Source of the DNA: an uncultured Pontibacter sp.
GTDB taxonomy: Bacteria; Bacteroidota; Bacteroidia; Cytophagales; Hymenobacteraceae
DNA: 64,000 nucleotides
Reading direction: 5' to 3'
NCBI RefSeq assembly: GCF_947492645.1
Contig: NZ_CANLMZ010000010.1
Coordinates: 124,001-188,000 of the forward strand
The notes under the pieces were generated by a model. That model made no database searches. It saw only the letters and a program-made list of their open reading frames with translations, and had not been told where the DNA came from. Shown here piece after piece: positions 43,332 to 53,135 of this stretch (position 1 is the first letter of the stretch; each line of letters starts with the position of its first letter). Both the position numbers and the translations under genes were made by a program.

Positions 43332-45476
43332 ATGAAGCCTGACTTTTCTAAAATAGATTTAAACAAAGTAGCTGCAGCTGGCAAAAGTGCTGATGCCCCC
43401 GCAGAGGCCAACGTATGGAAAACAGCGGAGCAGATGCCATTAAAAAGCTTTTATACTTCGGAAGATGTAAAAGGCTTTGAACACATGGACTTTGCCGCTG
43501 GCTTACCGCCATACTTGCGTGGCCCTTACAGCACCATGTATGTGCAAAAGCCCTGGACAATCCGGCAGTATGCCGGTTTTTCTACTGCCGAAGAAAGTAA
43601 CGCTTTTTACCGCCGCAACCTGGCTGGTGGGCAAAAGGGCCTTTCTGTTGCTTTCGACCTGGCAACGCACCGCGGCTACGACTCCGATCACCCGCGCGTG
43701 GTTGGCGATGTTGGTAAAGCCGGTGTAGCCATCGACTCGGTAGAGGACATGAAAATCCTCTTCGACAAGATTCCCTTGAACGAAATGTCAGTGTCCATGA
43801 CCATGAACGGCGCTGTATTGCCAATTATGGCGTTTTATATTGTAGCCGCCGAGGAACAGGGCGTGAAGCCAGAGCAGTTAAGCGGAACGATACAGAACGA
43901 TATCCTGAAGGAGTTTATGGTGCGCAACACCTACATCTACCCGCCGGAGCCAAGCATGAAGATCATCGCCGACATCTTTGCTTATACTTCCCAAAAGATG
44001 CCGCGCTTCAACTCCATTTCCATTTCGGGTTACCACATGCAGGAAGCCGGTGCCACAGCAGACATAGAACTGGCTTATACGTTGGCAGATGGCCTGGAGT
44101 ATGTGCGTACAGGTTTACAGGCAGGTATGGATATTGATGAATTTGCTCCGCGCCTTTCGTTCTTCTGGGCCATCGGTATGAACCACTTTATGGAGATTGC
44201 CAAGATGCGTGCAGCCCGTATGCTGTGGGCGAAGCTGATAAAGCAGTTTAACCCCAAGAACCCGAAATCGCTGGCACTTAGAACGCATTGCCAGACTTCG
44301 GGATGGAGCTTAACAGAGCAAGACCCGTTCAATAACGTAACCAGAACGTGTGTGGAGGCTTTAGCAGCTGCACTTGGCGGTACGCAAAGCTTGCATACTA
44401 ATGCCTTGGATGAGGCGATTGCCTTGCCAACTGATTTCTCGGCTCGTATTGCCCGTAACACGCAGATCTACCTGCAACAGGAAACTAATATTACCAATGT
44501 AGTTGACCCATGGGGTGGTTCTTACTACGTAGAGGCACTTACGCACGAACTGGCGCACAAAGCCTGGACGCTGATTGAGGAAGTGGAAGAACTTGGAGGT
44601 ATGGCTAAGGCCATCGAAACCGGTTTACCTAAAATGCGCATCGAAGAGGCTGCTGCCCGCAAACAAGCCCGCATAGATTCAGGCAAAGACGTAATTGTAG
44701 GCGTAAACAAGTATAAACCAAATCAGATTCAGGAAATCGAGATCTTGGATATTGATAACACCGCTGTGCGCGAATCGCAGCTGCGCCGCCTGGCAAGTAT
44801 AAAAGAGACACGCAACGAGGACGCCGTAGCCAATGCGCTGCAGGCTTTAACAGACGCTGCCGAGACAGGGGAAGGTAATTTACTTGATTTAGCAGTAGAG
44901 GCGGCACGCCATCGCGCCACTTTAGGTGAGATTTCGGATGCATTAGAAAAAGTTTACGGAAGACATAAAGCTGTGATCAGATCTATATCAGGTATCTATT
45001 CCGCGGAGCTGTCAGATGATGAGAACTTTGAGCGAGCCAAAGCCATGGCTGATCAGTTTGAAACGCTGGAAGGCCGCAGACCACGCATCATGGTCGCTAA
45101 AATGGGTCAGGACGGCCACGACCGTGGCTCTAAAGTAATTGCCACCTCCTTCGCTGACCTCGGCTTTGACGTGGACATAGGACCATTGTTCCAGACGCCA
45201 GCCGAAGTGGCCATGCAAGCCGCCGAAAACGATGTGCATGTGGTAGGTGTAAGCAGCCTGGCAGCCGGCCACAAAACGCTGGTTCCGCAACTCATTGAAG
45301 AGCTCCGCAAACTGGACCGTGACGACATCATGGTAATTGTAGGTGGCGTTATTCCTGCCCAGGATTACGATTTCTTATTTAAAGCCGGTGCAGAGGGCGT
45401 GTTTGGTCCTGGCACAATCATCTCGGTTGCAGCTCAGAATATCCTGGAAAAGCTGATAAAACGGGTAGAAGCTTAG
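43332..45476 (+). CDS. mutB: Methylmalonyl-CoA mutase large subunit
   Basis: A 714-residue catalytic subunit. N-terminal TIM barrel ([22 protein letters not shown], then [21 protein letters not shown]), C-terminal B12 domain with the cobalt ligand His596 in [13 protein letters not shown] and downstream SLAAGH and GPGT motifs. It links propionyl-CoA metabolism to the TCA cycle. The MeaB chaperone that protects it is at 51687. Followed by a terminator. Confidence 0.97.
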   Translation: MKPDFSKIDLNKVAAAGKSADAPAEANVWKTAEQMPLKSFYTSEDVKGFEHMDFAAGLPPYLRGPYSTMYVQKPWTIRQYAGFSTAEESNAFYRRNLAGGQKGLSVAFDLATHRGYDSDHPRVVGDVGKAGVAIDSVEDMKILFDKIPLNEMSVSMTMNGAVLPIMAFYIVAAEEQGVKPEQLSGTIQNDILKEFMVRNTYIYPPEPSMKIIADIFAYTSQKMPRFNSISISGYHMQEAGATADIELAYTLADGLEYVRTGLQAGMDIDEFAPRLSFFWAIGMNHFMEIAKMRAARMLWAKLIKQFNPKNPKSLALRTHCQTSGWSLTEQDPFNNVTRTCVEALAAALGGTQSLHTNALDEAIALPTDFSARIARNTQIYLQQETNITNVVDPWGGSYYVEALTHELAHKAWTLIEEVEELGGMAKAIETGLPKMRIEEAAARKQARIDSGKDVIVGVNKYKPNQIQEIEILDIDNTAVRESQLRRLASIKETRNEDAVANALQALTDAAETGEGNLLDLAVEAARHRATLGEISDALEKVYGRHKAVIRSISGIYSAELSDDENFERAKAMADQFETLEGRRPRIMVAKMGQDGHDRGSKVIATSFADLGFDVDIGPLFQTPAEVAMQAAENDVHVVGVSSLAAGHKTLVPQLIEELRKLDRDDIMVIVGGVIPAQDYDFLFKAGAEGVFGPGTIISVAAQNILEKLIKRVEA

Positions 45477-45494
45477 GTTTAAATAAGCTATCAT

Positions 45495-45528
45495 AAAGGC
45501 GCAGCTGCTTAGTTTCAGCTGCGCCTTT
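45495..45528 (+). terminator. Terminator of mutB
   Basis: Stem AAAGGCGCAGCTG/CAGCTGCGCCTTT with an 8 nt loop, 18 bp after the mutB stop. Confidence 0.75.
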
Positions 45529-45686
45529 GTATTTCAGAGACTGGTGCCGGAATCTATCCGGTGAAGTATAGTGTATATTAGTCTCCAGACTTACTTTTAT
45601 ACGTTGTGCTCCTCCTGCTTTAGACGAGAAACAGCAGTATCAGTTCTACAAATTCTCCTTACCTTCACGTAAAGCAAACCTATACT

Positions 45687-46247
45687 ATGGCATCAGCATT
45701 TGCGCATGCGCTGGCGGCAGTTGCAGTAGGCAAAACCTACCCTAAAACGTATACTTCTCCTAAATTCTGGATACTAGGAGTACTATGTACCATTTTACCA
45801 GATGCGGACGTGGTGATGTTTAAGTTTGGGGTGTCGTACGAGCATTTACTGGGCCACAGAGGCTTTTCTCACTCGCTGGTATTTGCCTTGCTGCTCGGAG
45901 TAGCGCTTACTGCTATTTTCTACAGAAGTATAAAATTAACAAGTAAACAAGGATTGGGTTTTATACTTTTCTTCTCGTTTTGCACCGCTTCGCACATCCT
46001 GCTTGATGCATTAACCAATGGTGGTTTAGGTGTAGCGGTGTTTGCTCCTTTAGATAATACGCGTTATTTCTTGCCTTGGCGGCCAATACAGGTTTCCCCC
46101 ATAGGAGTAAGTAACTTCTTTAGTGAATGGGGCTGGCGCGTAATCAAAAGCGAAGTGCTGTGGGTGGGCTTGCCTGCTGCTATTTACCTGGTCATTGCGG
46201 GTGTTATCAAATCTGCAAAAGCCAGAAACAAAACTGCCCGAGCCTAG
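45687..46247 (+). CDS. YdjM-like metal-dependent membrane hydrolase (DUF457)
   Basis: A 186-residue protein with four or five membrane helices and the conserved His/Asp patches of the YdjM family: ASAFAHALAAVAVGK, ILPDADVVMF, LGHRGFSHS and SHILLDALTNGG. The family is thought to act on membrane lipids or the envelope; the substrate is unknown. It precedes the 131-residue gene by 24 bp and may be co-transcribed. Confidence 0.88.
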   Translation: MASAFAHALAAVAVGKTYPKTYTSPKFWILGVLCTILPDADVVMFKFGVSYEHLLGHRGFSHSLVFALLLGVALTAIFYRSIKLTSKQGLGFILFFSFCTASHILLDALTNGGLGVAVFAPLDNTRYFLPWRPIQVSPIGVSNFFSEWGWRVIKSEVLWVGLPAAIYLVIAGVIKSAKARNKTARA

Positions 46248-46271
46248 TTTACCATTAACGATACCTTTACC

Positions 46272-46667
46272 ATGAAACTAAAACCCATTCTTATACTTGT
46301 TTCCGTCATCTTAATCGGCTGGTTTATTTACGACACCTTGTCTATACCTGGCGTTGATGACTTAAAAGGCGACTTTAAAGAAGTAGCCATGTACCGAAAC
46401 GAAAACAATACCGGCCCGATTATAAGAATTTACGCTGTAACCGTTGATGATACACGATGGGAAGAGATGCAGGCTTACGGCGAATTTATGCCGCATACCA
46501 AGTATGGCAACACCAAAGTATACTTCTTCTTAAAAAACAGCCCCGCACCTAACGAGGTAACACCGGGAGACAGCAATTTTGAAGCACGATTCCGGGAATT
46601 TGCTGTAGCCAAGTATGAAAAGGACGCCATGGGCCAGGTTTCGTTTGTGCAATACCCTTTCCGTTAG
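46272..46667 (+). CDS. Membrane-anchored protein of unknown function
   Basis: A 131-residue protein with a single N-terminal hydrophobic segment (about 4-24), then a soluble domain with EEMQAYGEFMPHTKYGNTKVYFFL and FREFAVAKYEKDAMG. No family is recognised. It resembles small periplasmic domains of Bacteroidota. Confidence 0.7.
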   Translation: MKLKPILILVSVILIGWFIYDTLSIPGVDDLKGDFKEVAMYRNENNTGPIIRIYAVTVDDTRWEEMQAYGEFMPHTKYGNTKVYFFLKNSPAPNEVTPGDSNFEARFREFAVAKYEKDAMGQVSFVQYPFR

Positions 46668-46740
46668 TATACTTGTCGCTTTGCAGTTGGTTTGCGTAAG
46701 AAAAAGCTGATGTTTTCTCTCGTAACAAACCAAGGCAAGT

Positions 46741-48363
46741 ATGACCTATTTTTATAGCATCTTTAGACTATACTTTCTGCTGGCTTTACCTTTTACCCTT
46801 ATGCTGCTGCCTGCTCAAGCACAGCAGCTATACCGCCCGGAAAAGGACATGGGAGAGCTGTTTGAGCACGTGCAACTGCAGCGGGTCTTCCCTGATTCTA
46901 AAACATTTCCGGATTGCGTGCCTCTTGCTGATCCTGAGCACATTATACAGGCATTTTACAGGCAACGGCACCTACCAGGTTTTAACCTGAAAGCATTTGT
47001 ACAAGAGCATTTTGAGCTGCCGGCACAACCAACAACAGCTTTCACCACCGACTCCAGCAACTCTGTAACAGAGCACATAGAACGGCTTTGGCCTGTGCTT
47101 ACGCGCCAACCTGGTGCCGGTGTTGGCTCTCTTATACCTTTGCCACACGCTTATATTGTACCTGGTGGGCGCTTCAGGGAAATCTATTACTGGGACAGCT
47201 TCTTTACTATGCTAGGGCTACAAGCTAGCGACAAGACAGCGCTGATTCAAAGTATGGTGGATAATTTCACGCACCTTATCCATACCGTAGGCCACATACC
47301 GAACGGCAACCGCACGTATTACCTCAGCCGGTCGCAACCACCGTTTTATGCGCTTATGCTGCGTGTGCTGGCACAGCAAAAAGGCCGTGAAGTACTGCTA
47401 AAGTATGCGCCTGCCTTGCAAAAAGAATATAGTTTCTGGATGGATGGTGCAGCAACTCTATCTGCTGCCAACCCAACACACCGGAGAGTGGTGCGTATGC
47501 CCGATGGCAGTATACTTAACCGCTACTGGGACGACTCCCCTGCCCCACGACCGGAATCATACTTAGAAGATGTAGAACTGGCTAAAACATCTGGCAGAAA
47601 CCCTGAAGAAATTTACCGTAATATTAGAGCCGCCGCAGAGTCTGGCTGGGACTTCAGTACGCGCTGGTTTGCTGATGGCAAGAATATCAGTACCATTCAA
47701 ACTACCAGCATCATACCTGTTGATCTTAATGCGCTGCTTTACCACGTGGAACTTACACTACAGGAAATGGCTGTACTGGCAGGCAACCACGACGAGGCAC
47801 GAAAGTATGAGAAATTGGCCAGGGCACGCCGCGATGCTGTATTAAAGTATAACTGGAGCAGTAAAGACAGCTTCTTTTACGACTACAATTTTGTAAAAGG
47901 CGCTACTACCCAAATACCTACCTTAGCATCCGTTTACCCGCTATACTTCAACATGGTAAAGCATAGGCCTGCCGCCGCTGTTGCACAAAAAATAGAGGCT
48001 GAGTTTATACGTCCGGGCGGAGCAGTTACTACACTTAACCCAAGTGGCCAGCAATGGGACGCTCCTAATGGTTGGGCTCCCTTGCAATGGATGACGATAA
48101 AGGCGCTCCAAAACTATGGCTTTAACGAGCAGGCAAATACCATCGCCAACAATTGGGTTATACTTAACAACGAAGTATACCAGGCTACCGGCAAGCTGAT
48201 GGAGAAGTATAACGTTGAGAACCTTACATTAGAGGCCGGTGGCGGAGAATATCCCAACCAAGACGGCTTTGGATGGACCAATGGCGTATTGCTTAGGTTG
48301 CTTTCAGAAAACCCGGCGCTCTACAAGTTAACAGAAAAACAGGGGGTGCGACAGCAGAACTAA
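46741..48363 (+). CDS. treA: Periplasmic alpha,alpha-trehalase (GH37)
   Basis: A 540-residue protein with a signal peptide (up to about 28, MLLPAQAQQ). It has both GH37 signatures: PGGRFREIYYWDSFF near residue 139 and QWDAPNGWAP near 438, plus DSRP-like segments. It hydrolyses trehalose to glucose. Length is close to E. coli TreA. Signal peptide and lack of a cytoplasmic paralogue motif suggest periplasmic use as carbon source. Confidence 0.95.
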   Translation: MTYFYSIFRLYFLLALPFTLMLLPAQAQQLYRPEKDMGELFEHVQLQRVFPDSKTFPDCVPLADPEHIIQAFYRQRHLPGFNLKAFVQEHFELPAQPTTAFTTDSSNSVTEHIERLWPVLTRQPGAGVGSLIPLPHAYIVPGGRFREIYYWDSFFTMLGLQASDKTALIQSMVDNFTHLIHTVGHIPNGNRTYYLSRSQPPFYALMLRVLAQQKGREVLLKYAPALQKEYSFWMDGAATLSAANPTHRRVVRMPDGSILNRYWDDSPAPRPESYLEDVELAKTSGRNPEEIYRNIRAAAESGWDFSTRWFADGKNISTIQTTSIIPVDLNALLYHVELTLQEMAVLAGNHDEARKYEKLARARRDAVLKYNWSSKDSFFYDYNFVKGATTQIPTLASVYPLYFNMVKHRPAAAVAQKIEAEFIRPGGAVTTLNPSGQQWDAPNGWAPLQWMTIKALQNYGFNEQANTIANNWVILNNEVYQATGKLMEKYNVENLTLEAGGGEYPNQDGFGWTNGVLLRLLSENPALYKLTEKQGVRQQN

Positions 48364-48439
48364 AGCAGATGTTTAGCTCTTTTTGCAAATTAATTTCTTT
48401 TTGGCTCGTACAACAGAGAGGTAAATAAATTTGACAGCT

Positions 48440-48670
48440 ATGAAAAAGAAAATAAATATTTTAGCAACTATTCTTATCTCTGCTACTATGGCGCTGGCTT
48501 CATGCGGAGGCGGTGAGTACGGCGAAAATGCAGAAATGCCACCTGAGTCTACAACCGGAGAAACAAACGAAACGGGCGTTGACGGTTCCGGAGACTTACC
48601 GGGAACTGGTGCAGACTCATCGCACATAAACGATAAGTTATCAGGAGACACAACTTTACAGCAGCAATAA
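48440..48670 (+). CDS. Small acidic lipoprotein
   Basis: A 76-residue protein from ATG 48440. N-terminus MKKKINILATILISATMALASC with lipobox LASC, then a low-complexity tail rich in Gly, Glu and Thr (GGGEYGENAEMPPESTTGE). No family. The GGGEY after the Cys resembles the acidic surface-export signals of Bacteroidota lipoproteins. It ends at a terminator-like hairpin at 48692. Confidence 0.65.
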   Translation: MKKKINILATILISATMALASCGGGEYGENAEMPPESTTGETNETGVDGSGDLPGTGADSSHINDKLSGDTTLQQQ

Positions 48671-48691
48671 CTTTTTTGAAGTATAGATCAC

Positions 48692-48732
48692 AAAGAGAAG
48701 AAGCGGGTTAATAGCCTGCTTCTTCTCTTTTA
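48692..48732 (+). terminator. Terminator after the small lipoprotein
   Basis: Stem AAAGAGAAGAAGCGGG pairing with CCTGCTTCTTCTCTTT (one G:T) and a 7 nt loop, then TTTT. The AAGTATA word lies 10 bp before it (48680). Confidence 0.7.
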
Positions 48733-48822
48733 AGCACCTCCCCTCGCTCTTTTTAAACATTAGCGGCAGGCTTGGCATTGCATTTGTACTTTGCGTAAGC
48801 AACAGAACGTTTAACAATTGCT

Positions 48823-49944
48823 ATGATAAGATTTAGACACCTCGCAGCTGCAGCCATACTTACTTTTAGCAGCCTTAATGTATTTGCCCAAGGCGAAAAA
48901 AACAACTGGTACTTTGGAAAGGGAGCCGGAATCGTGTTTGCTGAAGGTACACCCACAGCTAACGCTAGCCGCTTGTTTACCGAAGAAGGCAGCGCCTCGT
49001 TATCAGATAAAGACGGCAACCTGCTGCTTTACACCAATGGCATTACCGTCTGGAACCGCAACCATAAAGTAATGCCTAACGGCAATAGCTTAATGGGCGG
49101 AAAATCCTCTACACAATCAGCGCTTATACTTCCCAAACCAGGCAGCGAAACTATCTTCTATATTTTTACAACGGATATACAGGCCCAAAGCAATGGCCTG
49201 CGCTATAGTGTTGTGGATATGAGCAAAGACAATGGCACCGGCGATATTGTAACCCGAAACAACTTTATGGTGGCACCTGCCACCGAAAAGCTTACAGCCG
49301 TGCGCCACAGCAACGGCCGCGATTGGTGGGTGCTGGCGCACCGATGGAACAGTAACGGCTACATGGCTTACCTGGTAGATGCGGAAGGTGTGGCAACGCA
49401 ACCTGTCATGAGTATGGTAGGCATGGTGCACGGCGGGCCAAACCGAAAAGCCATAGGCTATTTAGTGCCCTCCCCGGATGGTACACGTTTGGCAGCGGCA
49501 CTTTGGAACGATGATAGCAGCTTTGAGATACTTAAGTTTGACCGCAGCACAGGTAAAGTATCCGACCCGATACACTTAAAAGGGTTCTCACAGGCATATG
49601 GTGTAGCTTTTTCGCCGGATGGCAGCAAAGTATACGGCACCACGAATAACGGCCAGATGAACAAGGGACAGATTGTGCAGTTTGATTTGCGCGCTGGCAG
49701 CCAGGATGCCATTTCAAAATCAGCGGTAGTGGTGGCCACTTCTGGCAGCCCAAGTCTAGGAGCCTTGCAGCTAGGCCCTGATGGCAAAATGTATGTAGCC
49801 CGAAAAGACAACTATTACCTCGGAGTTATAGAAAACCCAAATGCAAAGGGTACAGCAAGTGGGTATGTAGATAACGGCTTTCACCTGGGCAAGCAAAAAA
49901 GTGATCTTGGTTTGCCTAATTTCCCTCAAGGTCTATCCAGATAA
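48823..49944 (+). CDS. Secreted beta-propeller protein, lacking a C-terminal sorting domain
   Basis: A 373-residue protein with a signal peptide (about 1-23). NNWYFGKGAGIVF...EGSASLSDKDGNLLLYTNGITVWNRNHKVM follows, the start seen in very long Bacteroidota surface proteins with PKD repeats and a gliding-motility type C-terminal domain. Propeller-like repeats (SPDGTRLAAA, SPDGSKVYG, GPDGKMYVA) fill the rest. It ends right after the propeller, at a stop followed by a strong terminator, so neither PKD repeats nor sorting domain is present. It may be periplasmic or outer-membrane associated. Confidence 0.75.
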   Translation: MIRFRHLAAAAILTFSSLNVFAQGEKNNWYFGKGAGIVFAEGTPTANASRLFTEEGSASLSDKDGNLLLYTNGITVWNRNHKVMPNGNSLMGGKSSTQSALILPKPGSETIFYIFTTDIQAQSNGLRYSVVDMSKDNGTGDIVTRNNFMVAPATEKLTAVRHSNGRDWWVLAHRWNSNGYMAYLVDAEGVATQPVMSMVGMVHGGPNRKAIGYLVPSPDGTRLAAALWNDDSSFEILKFDRSTGKVSDPIHLKGFSQAYGVAFSPDGSKVYGTTNNGQMNKGQIVQFDLRAGSQDAISKSAVVVATSGSPSLGALQLGPDGKMYVARKDNYYLGVIENPNAKGTASGYVDNGFHLGKQKSDLGLPNFPQGLSR

Positions 49945-49954
49945 AATATTTTAT

Positions 49955-50008
49955 AGTATAAACCAGAAGCGCCGGCCTTACAAGGGCCGGCGCTTCTGGT
50001 TTATACTT
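49955..50008. terminator. Terminator with AGTATAAA base
   Basis: Perfect 23-bp stem with a 7 nt loop between the convergent genes ending at 49944 (+) and 50024 (-). The base of the stem is AGTATAAACC/GGTTTATACT, half of the over-represented word. Confidence 0.9.
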
Positions 50009-50023
50009 CTGTTACCAATGCCA

Positions 50024-51418
50024 TTACAGCAACTTTGGTTTGCCAATTTTAAATTTCAGGAAGCCCATGGCGAAAGACCCTCCAGGGTTATTCTCTGTGA
50101 AAGGGGCTGTAATATCACGGGTACTAACTCCGAATTCGTAAACCGGTGTTACTATAGCCAAACCTAGTGGCAGGTTAAGCTTATCGCCTGCACCTGTAGA
50201 TACTCCCGTACTGAATCGTAAAAAAGAAAGCGGCATTACATCAATCCCTAAACCAAAAAAATCCTGGGTGATGTTGCCTGGTGCGGTGTTTAAGGCATGA
50301 ACATAGTCTAAACCCACTTCTACTTTACTTCCAAGCTTTACGCCAACACCCGCTCTAAAGCGCGTTGGCAGGTCGGTTTTAAGCTCATTTACCGGGCTAA
50401 ACACCAGCGCACTATCAATAATGGTTTTAGCAATATCGCCGGCATCTTCAAAGCTGTACTCGTCTGTTCCCTCTATTTCAGGCAACTTAAAACCTCTGTC
50501 TTGCGCCTGCAGCAGGTTTTCAGTCCATGTAATTTTACCAATGTCTGTTACCGATACCCCCACTTTTACAATTTTGGCGATCTCAGCAGATAAACCCAAA
50601 TCAAATCCATGGCCACGCCCAACCGGGCTCAGTAATCCATCCGCATCATTGTATGTAAACTTCGGGTCGTTCAGGTAGTCATCATAGTTGATATCCAGCA
50701 CAGGAGACGCAGCACTATATGCTTTAACATCACCACCCTTAGAGCTGAACTCGTAAAGCGCCATGCCTTGTATGTAACGGTAGCCGGCACCGCCGTAGAT
50801 ATTAAACATTGGCAGGTCTATGATTTTGCGGCCGTATGCCACATTCCACTCATTTACCCACGATGCCTTTATCTCGGTGCCATCAAATAACTTAGAAGCA
50901 TATACGGTTTGCCCTGGCGCCACATCATTATAAAGTTGTGCATCCTGCCCCAGAAAAAGCAGCTCAGAAAAGTTTTTATTGAACGCCGCATGCCCAAGTG
51001 CGCGCTGGCGGTTGCTGAACGCCAATGAACCGAACTTTGGCAGGTTGATGGAAATAGCAAAGGTGTTAAAGTCTACACCTGCGTTAAGCACATTGTCGCT
51101 TGTAAAGGCTTTGGCTAAATCACGACAGTCTTCCAACGTAATCTCGCTTCCATCTGCTGCATCAATAAATTGCTTAAGTGTACTTTTGTTAAAGGCTTGA
51201 GAACTTACAGCCAGGCCACCCTCGGCAATAGAAAATGTTACAATAGAAGTACCACGGCCCAGGTTGGCAGGGTTAACGCCTATGGCTTGGTAGTCGTTAA
51301 CAAAAGTGTTCATTACGCCCCCACGGCCAGTTGCCGAGAAGCTGCTAAGTTCTGTTTGCGCCAGTACGCTTGCCTGCAACCCTAAAAACGCAGCAGCCAG
51401 CATCAACATCTTTTTCAT
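50024..51418 (-). CDS. DUF5723 family outer-membrane protein
   Basis: A protein of 464 residues from ATG 51418 (MKKMLMLAAAFLGLQASVLAQ, a clean signal peptide). An ATG further upstream (51484) would add 22 residues with no role. The mature part begins TELSSFSATGRGGVMNTFVNDYQAIGVNPANLGR, as in DUF5723, followed by beta strands of an outer-membrane barrel and a final aromatic strand (FAMGFLKFKIGKPKLL). Function unknown. Confidence 0.8.
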   Translation of the reverse strand: MKKMLMLAAAFLGLQASVLAQTELSSFSATGRGGVMNTFVNDYQAIGVNPANLGRGTSIVTFSIAEGGLAVSSQAFNKSTLKQFIDAADGSEITLEDCRDLAKAFTSDNVLNAGVDFNTFAISINLPKFGSLAFSNRQRALGHAAFNKNFSELLFLGQDAQLYNDVAPGQTVYASKLFDGTEIKASWVNEWNVAYGRKIIDLPMFNIYGGAGYRYIQGMALYEFSSKGGDVKAYSAASPVLDINYDDYLNDPKFTYNDADGLLSPVGRGHGFDLGLSAEIAKIVKVGVSVTDIGKITWTENLLQAQDRGFKLPEIEGTDEYSFEDAGDIAKTIIDSALVFSPVNELKTDLPTRFRAGVGVKLGSKVEVGLDYVHALNTAPGNITQDFFGLGIDVMPLSFLRFSTGVSTGAGDKLNLPLGLAIVTPVYEFGVSTRDITAPFTENNPGGSFAMGFLKFKIGKPKLL

Positions 51419-51686
51419 AAAGGTGGTGTATATTTTATACTTTGTTTGATCTAAAATTAAAGGACAGGTATAACAAGAAGTCAAAGGAAAACTATTTATA
51501 CTTCAACGCTTTAAACGGCTGCCAAATCGAATGCAATTTCTGGCTTTTAGCTTTCATTTCCATATATATCCACATAATTATTTAATATTTTATATATAGA
51601 GAAGCATATATTAAGGCTTAACTGGAGCTAATACGCGTATAAGTTTTAAATTTGCAGTAGTCGCAGCATCAACTAAAGTAAGCAGT

Positions 51687-52667
51687 TTGGCCAAACGATT
51701 TAGCACCGAAACCTATGTAAAAGGCATTTTAGCGGGAGACCGTGTTATGCTAAGCCGTGCTATAACGCTGGTGGAAAGCAAGCTTTTCTCAGATCAGGAA
51801 CTTGCCCAACAGGTAATCAACGAGGTTTTACCGCATGCCGGAAAATCGGTTCGCATTGGAATTACAGGGGTGCCAGGTGTAGGTAAAAGTACTTTTATTG
51901 AGGCTTTTGGCACTTATCTGATAAAAGAGCAAGGTAAAAAGCTTGCCGTACTAGCTATAGACCCCACCAGCCAGCGCTCCGGCGGAAGTATACTTGGAGA
52001 TAAAACGCGTATGGAGGCACTCTCCATGAATCCTCAAGCCTACATACGCCCTTCGCCGGCCGGTAAGTCGCTTGGAGGCGTAACCAGGAGCACGCGCGAA
52101 ACAATTATACTTTGCGAGGCTGCCGGCTTTGACACTATTATTGTAGAAACTGTTGGTGTAGGCCAGTCTGAGACAGCGGTGCATGCCATGGTCGATTTCT
52201 TTTTGCTGCTGATGCTCGCCGGCGCAGGCGATGAACTACAGGGCATAAAGCGCGGCATTATGGAAATGGCCGATGCCATTGCCATTACCAAAGCCGATGA
52301 GCAGAATGTGCAGAAAGCACGTGCCGCTAAGGCTGAATACCAGAATGCGCTGCACCTGTATCCTATAGGCCCCTCAGGCTGGGTGCCTAAAGTAAGCACC
52401 TGTTCTGCCCTCCAAAACACCGGCCTCGACGCTATTTGGCAAACTACAGCTGACTACCTGGAGCTTACGCACAATAATGGTTTTTTTGAGAAGAAGCGCC
52501 GCGACCAGAACCTGCAATGGATGTATGAGGCGATACGCCAAGGCTTGGAGGATAATTTTTACAGCCACCAGCAGGTAAAGCAGCAACTGCAAAGTATAGC
52601 CGAGCAGGTTAAAAACGGGCAGAAGTCTGCTTTTGCCGCTGCTGCGGAGTTGCTAAGGCTGGTGTAA
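51687..52667 (+). CDS. meaB: Methylmalonyl-CoA mutase-associated GTPase MeaB (ArgK family)
   Basis: A 326-residue SIMIBI GTPase. Walker A GVPGVGKST at 61-69, switch regions with DPTSQRSGGSILGDKTRME and ETVGVGQSE, base motif TKAD. It protects and reloads the cobalamin of the mutase. The TTG start at 51687 is the only reasonable start in frame. It lies 6 kb from mutB rather than beside it. A terminator follows. Confidence 0.95.
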   Translation: MAKRFSTETYVKGILAGDRVMLSRAITLVESKLFSDQELAQQVINEVLPHAGKSVRIGITGVPGVGKSTFIEAFGTYLIKEQGKKLAVLAIDPTSQRSGGSILGDKTRMEALSMNPQAYIRPSPAGKSLGGVTRSTRETIILCEAAGFDTIIVETVGVGQSETAVHAMVDFFLLLMLAGAGDELQGIKRGIMEMADAIAITKADEQNVQKARAAKAEYQNALHLYPIGPSGWVPKVSTCSALQNTGLDAIWQTTADYLELTHNNGFFEKKRRDQNLQWMYEAIRQGLEDNFYSHQQVKQQLQSIAEQVKNGQKSAFAAAAELLRLV

Positions 52668-52718
52668 TTCAAATATTTGCTAGGTTTAACTATCTCTGCC
52701 TTTCCTAAGCTATAAACC

Positions 52719-52755
52719 AAAAGCAGCTGGCTCATCTCCTGAACCAGCTGCTTCT
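52719..52755. terminator. Terminator between meaB and folB
   Basis: Stem AAAAGCAGCTGG/CCAGCTGCTTCT with a 13 nt loop, between convergent genes. Confidence 0.7.
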
Positions 52756-52776
52756 GAGTATTTCTTTGAGTATAAA

Positions 52777-53133
52777 CTACCTTGCTTCTTCTAAGCTAAC
52801 TTTAGCCCATTTGCAGATACCTCCAAGAGGCGGGTTAAACTTATAAACGTTCACCTTAACAGACTGCACAAACGGAAACCGCTCGTAAACTTTGTCAATG
52901 ATGCGGTGACCGAGATGCTCTAGCAGGCGTGCAGGTATTTTCATTTCCTCCAGCACCAGTTGGTACAGCACTTCGTAGTTTACCGTTTCGTCCAGGTTAT
53001 CGGTTTCGGCGGCGCGGCGCAGGTCTGTGTTAATAAGCAGGTCGATGCCATACTTGTTACCGATCTTCTGCTCCTCGTCGTAAAACCCATGGAAGGCAAA
53101 AAACTCCATGCCCTCCAGCGCAATCTGCCCCAT
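52777..53133 (-). CDS. folB: Dihydroneopterin aldolase
   Basis: A 118-residue FolB with GMEFFAFHGFYDEEQKIGNKYGIDLLI, the family start with the catalytic FHG segment, NYEVLYQLVLEEM and a C-terminal VKVNVYKFNPPLGGICKWAKVSL. It makes 6-hydroxymethyl-dihydropterin for folate. The start lies three bases after the DivIVA-type stop. Confidence 0.95.
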   Translation of the reverse strand: MGQIALEGMEFFAFHGFYDEEQKIGNKYGIDLLINTDLRRAAETDNLDETVNYEVLYQLVLEEMKIPARLLEHLGHRIIDKVYERFPFVQSVKVNVYKFNPPLGGICKWAKVSLEEAR

Positions 53134-53135
53134 CC

